From the NCBI GenBank assembly GCA_013339765.2, contig CM023457.1, positions 80,224,192 to 80,288,191 on the forward strand: DNA of 64,000 bases, given 5' to 3'. The notes under the pieces are model-generated. The model was not told the DNA's origin. It searched no databases and worked only from the letters and a program-made list of their open reading frames with translations. Below are positions 31,455 through 42,339 of this stretch, in pieces. The translations under genes and the position numbers were made by a program. Source of the DNA: Haemaphysalis longicornis. Lineage: Eukaryota; Arthropoda; Arachnida; Ixodida; Ixodidae. The stretch's first letter is position 1, and every line of letters begins with the position of its first letter.

Positions 31455-32010
31455 GCAGATATTTTTATTTATTTACTGATACTTTACGGCCTGGTCGGGC
31501 TCATGCAGGGAGTGAACATAAAAACACATCAGTATTGGTTGGCGTAGTTTAAAAACGCCCCACACAAATAAGTAAAAGACATAAATATGTAATAGACGCA
31601 AAGGGGTCCGAACAAGGATATGCATTCGTAATGTATTCCAATTTTAACATACGATGATTCAACCAGAACACATATTTACAATACGTGGGGAAAATTCTTC
31701 TAACGATACCGAGTTCACTTTTCGTTCCGTTAACTTATTCCAGTAAGAAATTGCACGAGGAAACAAAGAGAACTTCCGAATAGTAATTAAGCTGATTCGC
31801 TGCCTAATAGTCTTACTATGACGTCTTCTCGCTGAACGTCTGAAAGGCCCTTGGAGGTAGTATTGCCGCGACAATTTTAAGTTTCTGTAGTAAAGAAAAA
31901 TTAGGCTAGGGACAACCTTGCGCTGCTTAAGTTTTTGAAGGTTTGCCCTATTATGCAAATTGAGTACGCTAGAGTGACGGGAATAAACACAATCAATAAA
32001 ACGCAAAGCT
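31455..32010 (-). pseudogene. LINE 3' end nested in the foldback element
   Basis: The minus frame 32006-31659 ends in ISLITIRKFSLFPRAISYWN followed by SLEEF, the common C-terminal pattern of CR1/Jockey-group RT proteins (FFPRTI.WN). The 3' untranslated part ends with AATAAATAAAA near 31465. It is 5'-truncated. Confidence 0.75.
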
Positions 32011-32209
32011 AAGTTTATAATTTTTGCCGCTTTTCATGACTGCAATTTTTTATAGCCAGATGTGGCATATGTATCCAGATACATAGGGTTACTTTATTTT
32101 TATACATGTTTTTATCTTTTATAGTTTTCATCTGTTTCTTTTCGACATTGATGTACACTTGCGCTATTATAACGATTAAATGTGTTAGTCCACCAAATAC
32201 GATTTCTTA

Positions 32210-32570
32210 TCAAGGGAGGGTGTTTTTGCGATTTTTTATTTGTGCTTCCGCGGCGCTTTTCTGGGCTTTGTGATTTTTTTGGTCATTTTTTTGGTTTGTT
32301 AATTTAAAAGACTTGTTTGTTAATTTAAAAGAATTGTTTATTAATTTGTTAATTGTTAATTTGTTAGGCTTTGTTAATTTAAAAGACTTGTTAATTGGTA
32401 CGGCGAATTGTAACCAAATGTCGTCGTCTCTAGATTCAAAAAGAGAAGCCCAGGTTTGAAAAGCAGTCAAGGACTCTGGATGTACTGAGCATGCTATCGC
32501 AGCGGCTGTGAACAAACGGAAATAAATGAAAAACAATATGAAAATGTTTTTATAACGTTTCATAAACTGG
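32210..32570. repeat. TTTGTTAATTTAAAAGA repeats in the foldback interior
   Basis: Three or four irregular copies lie between about 32295 and 32397. A minus frame (32563-32210) reads through them with recurrent KSFKLTN and is not credible as a gene. Confidence 0.6.
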
Positions 32571-32696
32571 GTACGTTATTTCGGGAACGGGCTAAAAAGG
32601 AAAATACGAAATGGGAAGGTTCTTTGGCGCCGGGTTGAAACGGGACGGAACAAGCGGGAAGGGTGAAATGGGAATGGGTTCAAACGGGAACCTCCC

Positions 32697-34090
32697 GTAA
32701 AAGGAGTGTCGAGTTCGTCTAGAGGGTGCGGTATGTCGATTCCGGGAAGAGATTGCAGTGCCATTTTATCCTTCGTACATGTAGAAAAATGGTGTTGATA
32801 ACAGTTTACTCTAGGTCATAATAGTCTGAGATCGGTCGCATTTCGTCAATGATAGAAAGCTGTGTCTTTCCTCTCCCGCCAAGGCTACGAACTATGCCCC
32901 ATTAGCCGCGTTTATGTTAATGCGACAAATGGCGCTTCGCATCGCATCACATTAACTTTCTAGCGCATTGAATCCATGTAAATGGGGCTAATGCGCTAGG
33001 AGAGCGCGTCGCATTAATGCGTCAGATAGGGGTGGATTTAGACGTATAAGTCGACTTTCGAAGTGCATGTAAACCCGAACGCATCGTATTAGGAATTATG
33101 TCGATAACATCAGTACGGCATGCGAACGCACCTTTGCATTTAAGAACACCTTAATCGGGTGTAAGACGCCAAACCATGCAACTCGAGAAAAAAAAAAACG
33201 CAAGCCAGTCGCGCCGGAAGCACCGAATTCAGCGCCAGAAACTCTGCTTTGCCTTCGATGTACGACACCGTATGGCGCCACCATCGAACGCGGGGCAATG
33301 CGCTACATGTAAACGATAGTGCATCGCATTACTCATGTTGCGCTAGGGAATTCGACGCGCTACTGTCGCCTTCTGTGGCATTCATGTAAACGCGGCTATA
33401 GGTGCGACAGGCCTCTCTCTTTCTCGAGTCGATGGCAAATATTTTGCCAGTTTTCACTTTGTGACGTCTTCTGGTAATCGTTGATTATCTTGCATTTTCT
33501 TTTCAGTTTTATGAGGTCAGGGGGACGTTTCCCACGTTCTCGATATTTCTTGGTAGGACGTTGAGCCGGTCAGAGCAACCTGTGGATATGGGTGTCTGGG
33601 TTGTCTACCTCTAAAGTTCCGATGACTGATTCCGCAGCTGGAGTACGAGAATCGGAGACGGCATGCATGAACTCAGGGAGGTCCGGTTGAGCAATGATTT
33701 GACAGCAGGATCGAAAGAGATTCCAATTTGTTATGGTATACGTATTTTTCGAGCGAAGCTTTTCACGGGTGAGATGAAGAAAGATGGGGAAATGGTCGCT
33801 ACCCCAAGTGGACTCATGAGTTTGCCATTTTTTTATAATACCGGGTGTAGTTATTGTGAAGTCCGGTGTGGTGTCCCACTGAAAACTGTGAAGCCCAACT
33901 CTGGACGGTACAAATGGTTCATTTCTTAACTGGAGGGAGCTGAGTTCGAGGGCTTGCTCTAAGAGTTTTACTCATAGATCAGAGTGGGAGAATCCCCATT
34001 GGCTACTTTGAAAGCAAAGATTCAGTACTTTGGCCCAGCGGTTTCGCGGTGGATGCGCAAGTTAACCTTTTGAGCGGACACACCCCCGAC
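32697..34090 (-). pseudogene. I-like LINE, upstream part with endonuclease
   Basis: Read on the minus strand, worn frames give a WGFSHSDL-like block near 33990, the segment NEPFVPSRVGLHSFQWDT-like near 33920, and WGSDHFPIFLHL near 33815. The last is the conserved GSDH motif of LINE endonucleases. The strand continues to LPGIDIPHPLDELDTPFT (32764-32710), right at the foldback boundary, and into the RT at 30799. A TA-flanked MITE at 32905-33396 interrupts it. Stops and frameshifts abound. Confidence 0.7.
32905..33396. mobile_element. 492-bp MITE with TA flanks
   Basis: The ends GCCGCGTTTATGTTAATGC and the complement of GCCGCGTTTACATGAATGC are inverted repeats with a few differences. TA lies at both edges (32903-32904 and 33397-33398), as with Tc1/mariner-type elements. 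CATGTAAAC and GCATTA motifs recur inside. No protein is encoded. Confidence 0.75.
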
Positions 34091-34560
34091 GACTCACCCC
34101 TCGATCTCCATCACGTGATTCGCCAGGCCCGCTGTCGGCGCTCAGTAGCGCAAACACTATATTGAGAAAAAGCACCGATCATAGTCGCCAAACCACAAGA
34201 CCCATACCTCGAAACTTCGCTCGATCCAGACAAACTGGATCTGTTAGCTTTATTCCTGACAGAGATTCGGAGTAGCTTTAGAGTAAATGTTAACACCTGA
34301 GAAGTTCTTTCGATTGCTGCAAAGATGGAAGACCTCTCAAGTCTTGAATAAGAGCTCTCGGTTGGCGCCTCGCTCTCAGACGCTGTGTCCGGCGAATCGA
34401 CGAGGGTGTGGGGCGACCTAGTGGACACGTTAACAGGTACGAACATGGCGCCTCGGGTACTGTGCTCTCCTAATGGCGTTCTGCGACGCAGGTTCTCAGT
34501 ACTCTTGGACAGCGCACGGCCGCCCGCCACGACGGCCGTCGTCGTCATCAAGGCAGCTCT
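34091..34560 (-). other. Open frame upstream of the I-like LINE endonuclease
   Basis: A 146-codon minus frame (34551-34111) lies where ORF1 of the minus-strand LINE would be expected. It is Ser/Thr/Arg-rich with no zinc knuckle, so ORF1 origin is only a positional guess. Confidence 0.3.
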
Positions 34561-36869
34561 GTCGCTGTTGGAACACGGTTTACGCCTAGTCCAACCACAC
34601 GGAAATATCGGATTCTGCTTCAGGAACGCCTTTCAGATAACACTAGGCTGGCAACCCGACATGTTCTTGAGGTTCTCCGCCAAGAGAGGATAATGCCACC
34701 ATTCTGAACACTTCAGATTGTGCGCGGTGGGATAAGTAAACAGCTCGAGGACGTTCTTGATGCCAGAGATGCCCGGATGGCAGAGCGGATTACGAGAAAC
34801 ATTACACTTTACCATATGTCATTTCCTAGGATACCAAGATTCCGATCTTCAGAGAAAACTATTACCACATCTTGCTGCTTGCGCGGGAGTACAGGATTAC
34901 TCAAGAACACTTCCAGCTACCACTGGCGTCATCTTTTGAAGCAAAACCAGGCATAGTTTTTGGTTACCCTGCCTACTTGTCTTTATACAGCACGACAGCA
35001 CTCCTGGTAAATCCTACGACTACCCTCCTTACAAGCACCATCTTCGGAGTTTTCCTGGCTGACCAAATCTGGGCTGTTATCTTCGAAAGATACTGAGGGA
35101 ATGCAAGACTATCGGCGCTTGAGCGTTACACTCATTCATCTCGCCATATTATACCTCGGCTGGACTATTCGGCCAGCGGGATTGATATCAAGGTCCCATG
35201 CAGCTTTGAGATCATGCGTTCACGCTCTGAGGCTTCCACGGTGGCACGAACTCGACCTTCACGGCAGTGAATCACTCGGGGTGAGTCCCTGGGTGAGTCT
35301 TGTCTTCCACTCTTGTCTGGAGTTCCGGTCTTCCAGTCTTCCAGTCTTGTTTTCCAGTCTTCGGAAACGGAACCGGCCGAGAGGGACTTCAAAAGGATAT
35401 ATCTAAGAATGAGCATTGAAAGGTGTTCGGTGTTTTCAAGAATTTCGCATTGATGCCGTCAACGCCTGAATCCGCGATTAGGTTCAAGTATTAATGACGT
35501 TTGAGATGATATGAGGTAAGAACATAATGGTGGGTATGCTGGAATGCAGTTGGGTAGACGACGATACAAGGCCGCCATCCGGCTCACGGGTGAATGCTGG
35601 GAAAAATGTAGATATGAGAAACTCGCCAATGTGACAGTCTGACATAAAAGTCTGAGATGCATAAAGCAGTGAAACAGACCGGATTTGTGGAGTTTTTTGG
35701 GTTGACAATCATTCAGAACTTTCTTCTGGTTAATGCTGATGAAGACTGAAAATGTCCACAAACAGAAGGTACGTTTGGTTTTAGATGGGAGTGAATCGAA
35801 CTTCTTCGAAATTACTCCATACTTTTCCCATGTGCCTCGATTGGTGTAAGATTTTGCCGTTAAAAGTCACATCTTTCTATTTCTTTTCAACACTTTTAAA
35901 GTTACATTTCTGTTATCTTTTTCGTAGATCTCTATATACCTACTAATCATATGATAATGAATAGGTTGATGCATTAATCAACGAATGAATTACGTATATT
36001 GAATGCACACCCAAAAGACATGCAAAATATGCATGTGTCAATACGTGTTTATATACCATATACTATGCAACGAAATTGCACTTTTTGGTACCGGAGTATC
36101 GGACACAGAAAACGGTGCGAGTACAATTTGATGTATTGAGAGGAGTTTGAGAGACGGAGAGACCTTTATACCGTTGCCGAGGTCAGACGTTTCTCCGCAG
36201 TCGACGCGAGGGGATGATGATCATCATTTACAGATGATAATGGCGATGGGTGCACGGATATGAGTAACAGCGCAGAGCCTACCCCTTGGTGTTCAAAGTG
36301 CATGTAATGACGGTGATGTTGCGTACAGACATTAGTATCTGAAATAACGTCCTTGTGCTTACAGTATAAAAAAGGGACCGCCGACTACGGGGTTTATTTG
36401 TGTTGAAATTTCGCTGTTAGAAGGCAACTGGCATCGCATACAAAGAAGTCCTAAAGATCAATGTAAGCACAAAGACAGCGAAGAGAACCGACATGGTGAT
36501 ACGATTTACGTTTGCTAAATTTCGCTTGTCCACGTCTGTCTTCGCTCAGTTATCTGTCGTAGTGCATTCGGAAATAGTTGGAGGTTATACACACAGCTTC
36601 GCTGTGTAACCACTGTCACAGCGTAGATTGAAGCCCAAGTAATTTATTTACTTAAACCTGATATGAATGGCAACACTAAAACTTCACCTCATCACGTACT
36701 CGCAGACCGCTTTACATTATGTAAGCAAGGCATTCACAACAAGCAACCATTTTTATGGCTTTCTGTCCGTACCCCGTGATCTGGAAAAAAAATGGCGCAG
36801 CTGGCACTAGTGGTGCAAGGCTGGAAAAAAAGCGGAGCCGGCGAATACTCCCCCTTCGTCAGAGATCAG
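34561..36869. other. Unassigned stretch
   Basis: No domain or element boundary is recognisable. Small items are a TCTTCCAG repeat near 35328-35360 and a short hairpin, GGTTATACACACAGC with GCTGTGTAACC, near 36583-36611. Frames of 60-105 codons on both strands look like chance. Confidence 0.3.
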
Positions 36870-37210
36870 GATGTTGCATCATTATCACCATCATCAGCTT
36901 ACTCGGGTCCACCGCAGTACGAAGGCCCCTCCCATCGACCTCCAACCGCTCCTGCCCCACGCAACTCGGGTTCATTTCCTTATTTCGCTCCTCCATCGAG
37001 TAATGGGCCCCTTGTTTTTTTTTAACGCGTCTTTTGGTGTCCACTTTATTACCTTGGTATTCAACCAATTATCATTTCGCCTAAAGTCGTGGCCATCCCA
37101 AGACCATTTCTTTTCCTTTATTAGAACTATGATATCTTCTGCCCTAGTTTGTTCTATGATCCAGGAAAATCGTTTTTTCTCTCTCTGTGTGTTCCTCCGA
37201 TCATTATTCG
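36870..37210 (-). mobile_element. Old RTE-type LINE 3' end, minus strand
   Basis: CATCATCAGC, then GAAGGCCCCTCCCATCGACC and CATTTCTTTTCCTTTATTAG, follow in the order of the reversed RTE C-terminal coding end seen at 22795 and 24528. Divergence is much greater, so this is an older copy. Confidence 0.55.
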
Positions 37211-37740
37211 TTCCGTGGGCCCGTTGAGCTGACCTAAGTTTGCTTTCAAGTTGTTTAGTAAGGCGCCAAGTTTCGGCGCCTTATGTCATCACCTCCCATT
37301 TATTGACGAACACGTCGTCGAAAGTTCTCCATGACTGGCAGGCCCGGATCGTTTCGTCCGCAGGCTTTCGCACCTCTCCCAAAGTGGACCACGCCAGCAC
37401 GCGCTAGAACCCGCGGCCAATTCGAAAGCCAACGCCCGCGCTACAAACCCAAGGGAAATGCTGTGCGCCCGAAATCGGATAGACGCCGTTTTTATAACGC
37501 GAGGGACCCAGCGTTGATTCCGGTCACGAAAAGCAATTGTTTTTTTTTCTTTCCAATCGGCTGCACGTCTTATTGTTCCCCACCGCTGCTAACTCGTACC
37601 CTTCGAGCCTTTGGGGTGGACCAGTGGAGAGGCTGCCGGTTTCGCGTCGTAAAGGTACATGGTTCGATTTCCTGGACCTCCGTAACATTTTTTGGGGGGG
37701 TACGACGGGCGTATTTGGGTCGACCTAAACAATCCTGCGG
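37211..37740. other. Unassigned, with a tRNA-like segment
   Basis: Between 37614 and 37682 an A-box-like ACCAGTGGAGAGGC and a B box GGTTCGATTTC stand about 40 bases apart, followed by a T run. This fits a worn tRNA-derived SINE; no cloverleaf can be closed. Confidence 0.4.
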
Positions 37741-39100
37741 TTAAAAACTCCCATTTCGACTATGACCGCCAACGATAGAATCGGTCTACTCCAGGGTGCG
37801 AAAGAGCCAGGCCTGCCAACGACTTACCTGGATGCCGAGGAAGGCGGCCGGAATGCATGGGAACCAGCAAGCACGCATGATGCTGCCAGGGAGTGCTTAC
37901 TCACCACCACCACCACCCCCCGGCTGCTACCTCGCCTCCGCTCCACAGACATGGTACCTGCATTGGGACGCATTGCGGCAAAAATGTCGCGAACGCCTTG
38001 AATAGGCTGCGCCCCCAAGGTTCTAGTCTGATGACAAGCGCCTTGAGAGGCAAGAACCTGTCTTTATTTATAAGGCTCATGCAAACGCAGTACATACACC
38101 AGACGCCATAAGGAATGGAGCCACGTCCTCCAAATCAGCACCCACGTGCACCTTCGGCAGGTCACCCGTAGTGCCGGACTTCCGTTGGCACTGTACAAGC
38201 TTCAGCAGGGGCAGGGCTGCCTTCTTACTCGAGAAAAGGCAACCCCGTACTCACCGAAAGCCCCTTTCTGATTAATCTGCAGCGAAACATTTTTTCTCGG
38301 TTAAACTGGCCACTATGCGCCTAAAAGCGGTCTCTGTAAAGCAGTCTGACGGAACCCACCAAGATGGCGTCCATGGCTGAAAGCACGAAGGCGTGCCCAC
38401 ACCCAACTATATCCCCCTCCCGTTGTCACGTGAAGAAAATGATTGGACAGAGTGTTGCATATATTCTGCTCATTTATTAGAAACCCACCACTGACGACGA
38501 CTTACAGAACCGCAGTCCGGCTGGGACAGCCATGAATGCTTGTCGAAATCTCAATACGGCGCCTGGATCGTCTCATCTTTGCTCCTAGCGCCGCCACGTA
38601 AAACTATAATTAAGACAAGCAATAACCCACCTTATGCTGATACATCGGATATGAATGCAGGAGAGTTGGCAATCGTTACGAGTAACGAATGTACCAAAGG
38701 TACCATATTGAGTGCGGCCTTGATTCTATCGCGATTAAGTTTCGTATTCGGGAATGGCGTTGCAACTGCGCACGTGGAACAAGCACGTTCGGCGCGGGAA
38801 ATATATATTAGGACAATTCATTGTAGTATCAGCTTGTTGGCATTTTATACCGGTGTTGCCTTTGTATCTGTTGTTTGCTGTTGGTTTTAAAATCTGTTGG
38901 CGCGCGCATACAGTTGTAAGCACATAACAGAAATAACTAAACTGCATGCAGTGAACTGCCAGGCGTTATGTGGACCCTGAACTGCTGTAACAACTTGTGT
39001 AAAAGCGGCAGCACAGTTCGAAATAAAAAAGCCCTCTAAATCTTCTGAATTCATTCGTTATAATATTTGCAAAAGTCACACATACCTTTAAACAGCCAGT
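37741..39100. other. Module A leader, unassigned
   Basis: This matches 54842-57840 apart from an insertion in that copy at 55199-56794. Poorly conserved frames (116 codons at 38540-38890) are not maintained in the other copy, so no gene is called. Confidence 0.45.
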
Positions 39101-39412
39101 TGATAAAAGCGTGATGTCTTGTTGCAGGCCCCATCAGACTACCGTAGTAAAAGTCATCGTGCACTTATAGCTCTTTTCATGGCGTACACTTCACACATCG
39201 TGCATGTCTGTTCTATGATACATAGCCCTCTCTCACAACAAACCCGTGTACCGAAACTTTTCTCTTGAATGCCAATGCTCCAAAAATGACCAGAAGATAT
39301 CCAGAGTGTTTTATGCTTGTTTACGCGATGCCAACGGGTTTCGCTCGTAATCAGGAGCAGTGAACAGGAGCCAGGGAAATCTTTGAATTGCCGACTGTCC
39401 TTTGTTGTGTGC

Positions 39413-40403
39413 TGTTGAGAACAGACAAGACCCGACAACAGCGAACTACCGTTCCGAAGCATCTTTTACGACTTTTTCTTCTCCTTGGCTGACCCGTGAA
39501 CCCCGCATACGCAACGCGCTACCCATATCGTCTTTCTCGCGCGACGCATACCCTTTCGAGGATTCAACATCCTCCCACGCGCGCATTCTTCGCGTCTGGA
39601 TTTTAATGGGAACTACACTGCACAACGCGCCGCAATTGCTCTCTGTTTAGAACGTCTTCGTCTGGTCTTGCGTGTAAATCAAGTTTGACGTTGTAGGCTC
39701 TTGTGTCGGTCGCCCATTACGTTCACCTACGAACGATGCTCGCGCTTTGAGTCCCGCAGTTCCTTCGGAAGCTGGCGTTGGAGCTTTCGGGCTCCTTGTA
39801 GCTGTACCCGATTATACGACGCTACTGACGCGTCTCGGATGCGTCTGTGCTGCTGCACTGCTTGAACATAGGAATCTTGTAGATATCCTTGTGAAGAACG
39901 AAAGTTGTTCTTCTTAAGCGTATCACGACGATGTCACTTTTTCACAGCGGTGCAACGCCTTCACTGCCGCTTTTTGCGAACTGAGGCAGACAGACGGTGC
40001 AAGGCGCCCTCTGTGGCCTTTTCGTCAGACCTCCCAGCAAATGGCGTCCGATTTGCACATCTCTGGTGGGTTGTCCAGTTGGCCCAAGGTACCAGTGCGG
40101 CATCCTTGCTTTCAAGGAGGTCAATGGCCTCTTGCAAATCATGCGAAGATGGAGAGGGGGCTTCCAGAAGCTAATTCGCTGTCTTGAGCAGTCCCGCTGT
40201 AGCCACGCAAAGAGCCCGCCGCTGACGGCGCAACCTGTGCATCGTAGAGCGCTAGATTCCAGTCTTCTCCCGGGTTTCGGCACCAGAATGTTGAGAACTG
40301 AAAAGACCCGACACAGCGAACTAACATTCCGAACACATCTTTTACGACTTCTTCTTCCTCTTTGCTGAGCCGTGAACCCCGTGTTAGGAACGCGCTACCC
40401 ACA
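39413..40403 (-). mobile_element. Short non-autonomous LTR retrotransposon (TRIM-like) with tRNA-Phe primer site
   Basis: Direct repeats of 115 bp (39413-39527 and 40289-40403) bound 991 bp, with TG...CA-type ends on the second copy. Flanks TGTGC and TGCGC look like a 5-bp target duplication with one mismatch; the second module copy is uninterrupted at this point. Next to the right repeat, TCCCGGGTTTCGGCACCA (40268-40285) equals the 3' end of eukaryotic tRNA-Phe including CCA. Its complement is therefore an 18-base primer-binding site for a minus-strand element. The interior has no recognisable gag or pol. Confidence 0.85.
40268..40285 (-). promoter_or_regulatory. Primer-binding site matching tRNA-Phe
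   Basis: Eighteen bases, three bases inside the 5' LTR of the minus-strand element, match the tRNA-Phe acceptor and T-stem end from memory of the conserved tRNA. Reverse transcription would start here. Confidence 0.75.
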
Positions 40404-40666
40404 TGCGCTGTGAAGAAGCTGGAAATTGTCGGTAAACGACGACAATACGTTTGTCGACAAAATACAGGTTAGGTTAGCCCGCACCGAGCATCAAACTGTA
40501 TGAAAAAGGTTGCGCGAAGGTATAGTGATAAAGTTGTTTTTGGCGCACCCAACAACTTCGTAAAGATTTTCCCGATGATGGCAACTAGTAAGGCAACCGT
40601 TGCACAAAGAAATGTGTGGCAAGCACAGTACACTGACTGCACCATAGGTGTAGTGTATGAAGTCCC

Positions 40667-41257
40667 CATCAGCACCTTCTCTGTGAATTTTCCCGGTCAG
40701 TGCTCAAAGAGTGTCCCTCGCAGGGGCTTTGGGACTGCCGCTTTCCGTGGAAATGCAGCTAAAGGACGTTTTAGGACCGTGGACTTGTCCCAAACGTGCT
40801 TTACGGGCTACCAAAGCTCTGATAGAGTACCTGCAACACACAGGTCTAGACCAGTCGCTGTGAATAGCTCGCCGTCTCTGGGCGCATCAAGTTCTTGAAC
40901 ATCATCGCCATCATCTTCATCACGTCATCAACTGGCGTAGCAAGTTAGGCAAAGTTAGGCATTTTAGCCCAGCTAACTTCGCCAGACTTCCTTAAAGATC
41001 GCTCTCTAATACTACCTAGCTACCACATGGTGTGGGCCTGTAAAAACACCCCATCGCTTACCCCCAATCCCAGACCATCCCCACAGCAGTGGGAGGTCCT
41101 GCTGACCAGCTCCCGTCATGCTGACCAAATCTTTCTGGTCACCCGTGCCAGGGCTGCAGCCAAGGCCCAAGGGTACCTGGACTGAGGCGAACCCACCCCA
41201 CCGAGTGACGGCTCAACCACCACCGTTTGCTCTATTAAATGTTTCTTCTCTCTCTCC

Positions 41258-41316
<59 letters not shown>
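40667..41316 (+). mobile_element. Two nested LINE 3' ends inserted in the Penelope-like element
   Basis: The first LINE end reads LGPWTCPKRALRATKALIEY then LQHTGLDQSL and stops at 40863; its 3' untranslated part resembles that at 60640-60880. Within its CT-rich tail lies a second LINE end, 41021-41185, reading TPNPRPSPQQWEVLLTSS and ending AAAKAQGYLD, the usual C-terminus of another RNase H-bearing LINE family. A (CT)n run closes the insertion. The second module copy has RT linker and endonuclease directly adjacent. Confidence 0.75.

Positions 41317-41320
<4 letters not shown>
41237..41320. repeat. (CT)n microsatellite
   Basis: Almost pure CT dinucleotides for about 80 bases, probably the expanded tail of a LINE. 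Confidence 0.9.
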
Positions 41321-41323
<3 letters not shown>

Positions 41324-41600
41324 CAGCAGTGTATACATAGGTCGGACGAAGCGGTCTAACAATGACCGAGCCCTTGAACATAACTTCACAGTAAAAACAA
41401 TGCAGGGGCCACATGTATGAACACTGTATACGAGGTGGAAGTGTACACCGTTGTTGGAGAAAACCTGTATTCTGCACAGAGCCACCCGTAAATAAGCTAG
41501 AGCGGAAACTTGTAGAAACGTATTTTATCAAGGTGGCCGGGCCCAAGTACATCAGTGAACCATATATTGCTGTTTCACATATAGAGGTTGACCTGGATAA

Positions 41601-42339
41601 GGGGTCAGAGTCGACGTCACGTTCTCAGTCTATAAAAGCACTTTTAGAGCGAAGCTTTCTTTGCCTTTCCCGCGGCTTTCGGGTGAATGCTGCTGTTCCC
41701 TGGCCGAATGCACCGATTGTGCCCGGCCACTCCTTGTCACCCAACAAGAGTTAAGCGAGTCGTCGGGGAAGCAGGCAAGTGCGATAACCGCTGCGCCAAA
41801 CTGGGGTTTTTTGCCCTGCCAGAACGGAGCAATGGTTAGCCTGATTCGTGCCCCGTGACATGTGAAGGTGACGGCACGTGAGTAGACCAGGTGCACGCGG
41901 AGAGGAACTGTGACTGTTGAGAAACTGCCGCGTCAATACGGCCATATTTCATGCGGAGTAATTCACACCAAAAGACGCAGAAAGAACACCGAAGAGTTGC
42001 GAGCGCGATGTAGGCTCTAGGGAAGTATTTGATAATCTCTAAGGCGCCGCCTTTAAACCATGTAAGTACAATTAGAGGCTCAAGAAATGTTCTTTTTTAC
42101 CTTGAATGCATTAAAGCATGCCCTCCGCATCACCAATACATGCGAATTATCGCAGTGTTGGAAAGCGTTCAACAACCGCACCACTTACGAGCAATGCAAT
42201 GTGTGCCAACTGTGCATCGGATACTGTAAACCAGCCGGCTGGGCCATAGCCACTCACACTTGTTACTAGTACAAAAAGAGTGTCCTCATGGGTAACTGTA
42301 TTTATAAAGGGCATGGTCCTTACACGATCTTTAAAGGCC
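41601..42339. other. Module A sequence after the Penelope-like endonuclease
   Basis: This is well conserved with 58721-59460. It includes TATAAAAGCA near 41630, also present near 58739, which could be a core promoter of the element. Frames on both strands stay open only in part. Confidence 0.4.

Larger units (their letters stand above)
30800..32696. mobile_element. Foldback-like element with 15-bp subrepeat arms and 10-bp target duplication
   Basis: The left arm (30800-31010) is a chain of about twelve degenerate 14-16-bp units of the type TTCCCGTTTGAACCC. The right arm (32575-32696) carries the same units in reverse (GGGTTCAAACGGGAA type). GTAAAAGGGG (30790-30799) and GTAAAAGGAG (32697-32706) flank it, nine of ten bases matching. 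The minus-strand LINE reads TPFT on both sides, so the element entered a coding region. The interior holds another LINE 3' end and TTAATTTAAAAGA repeats. No transposase is recognisable. A 9-10-bp duplication would suit a Mutator-like origin, which is inference. Confidence 0.8.
39101..41600 (+). pseudogene. Penelope-like element: end of RT and GIY-YIG endonuclease, two insertions
   Basis: After the LTR element, a plus frame (40500-40660) gives KKVARRYSDKVVFGAP and TDCTIGVVYEVP, the linker between RT and endonuclease in Penelope-like elements. The GIY-YIG domain follows beyond a LINE insertion: VYIGRTKRSNNDRALEH at 41331-41381, then after a frameshift YEHCIRGGS and NKLERKLVETYFIKVAG, to about 41600. 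These elements join an RT to a single-strand-cutting GIY-YIG nuclease and integrate by target-primed synthesis. Sequence from 39101 to 39412 probably encodes part of the RT thumb, but frames are worn. The counterpart is at 57840-58720. Confidence 0.75.

Noticed and set aside
37614..37682. A functional tRNA gene
   Set aside because: A and B boxes are recognisable but the acceptor and other stems cannot be closed, so it is at most a tRNA-derived repeat.
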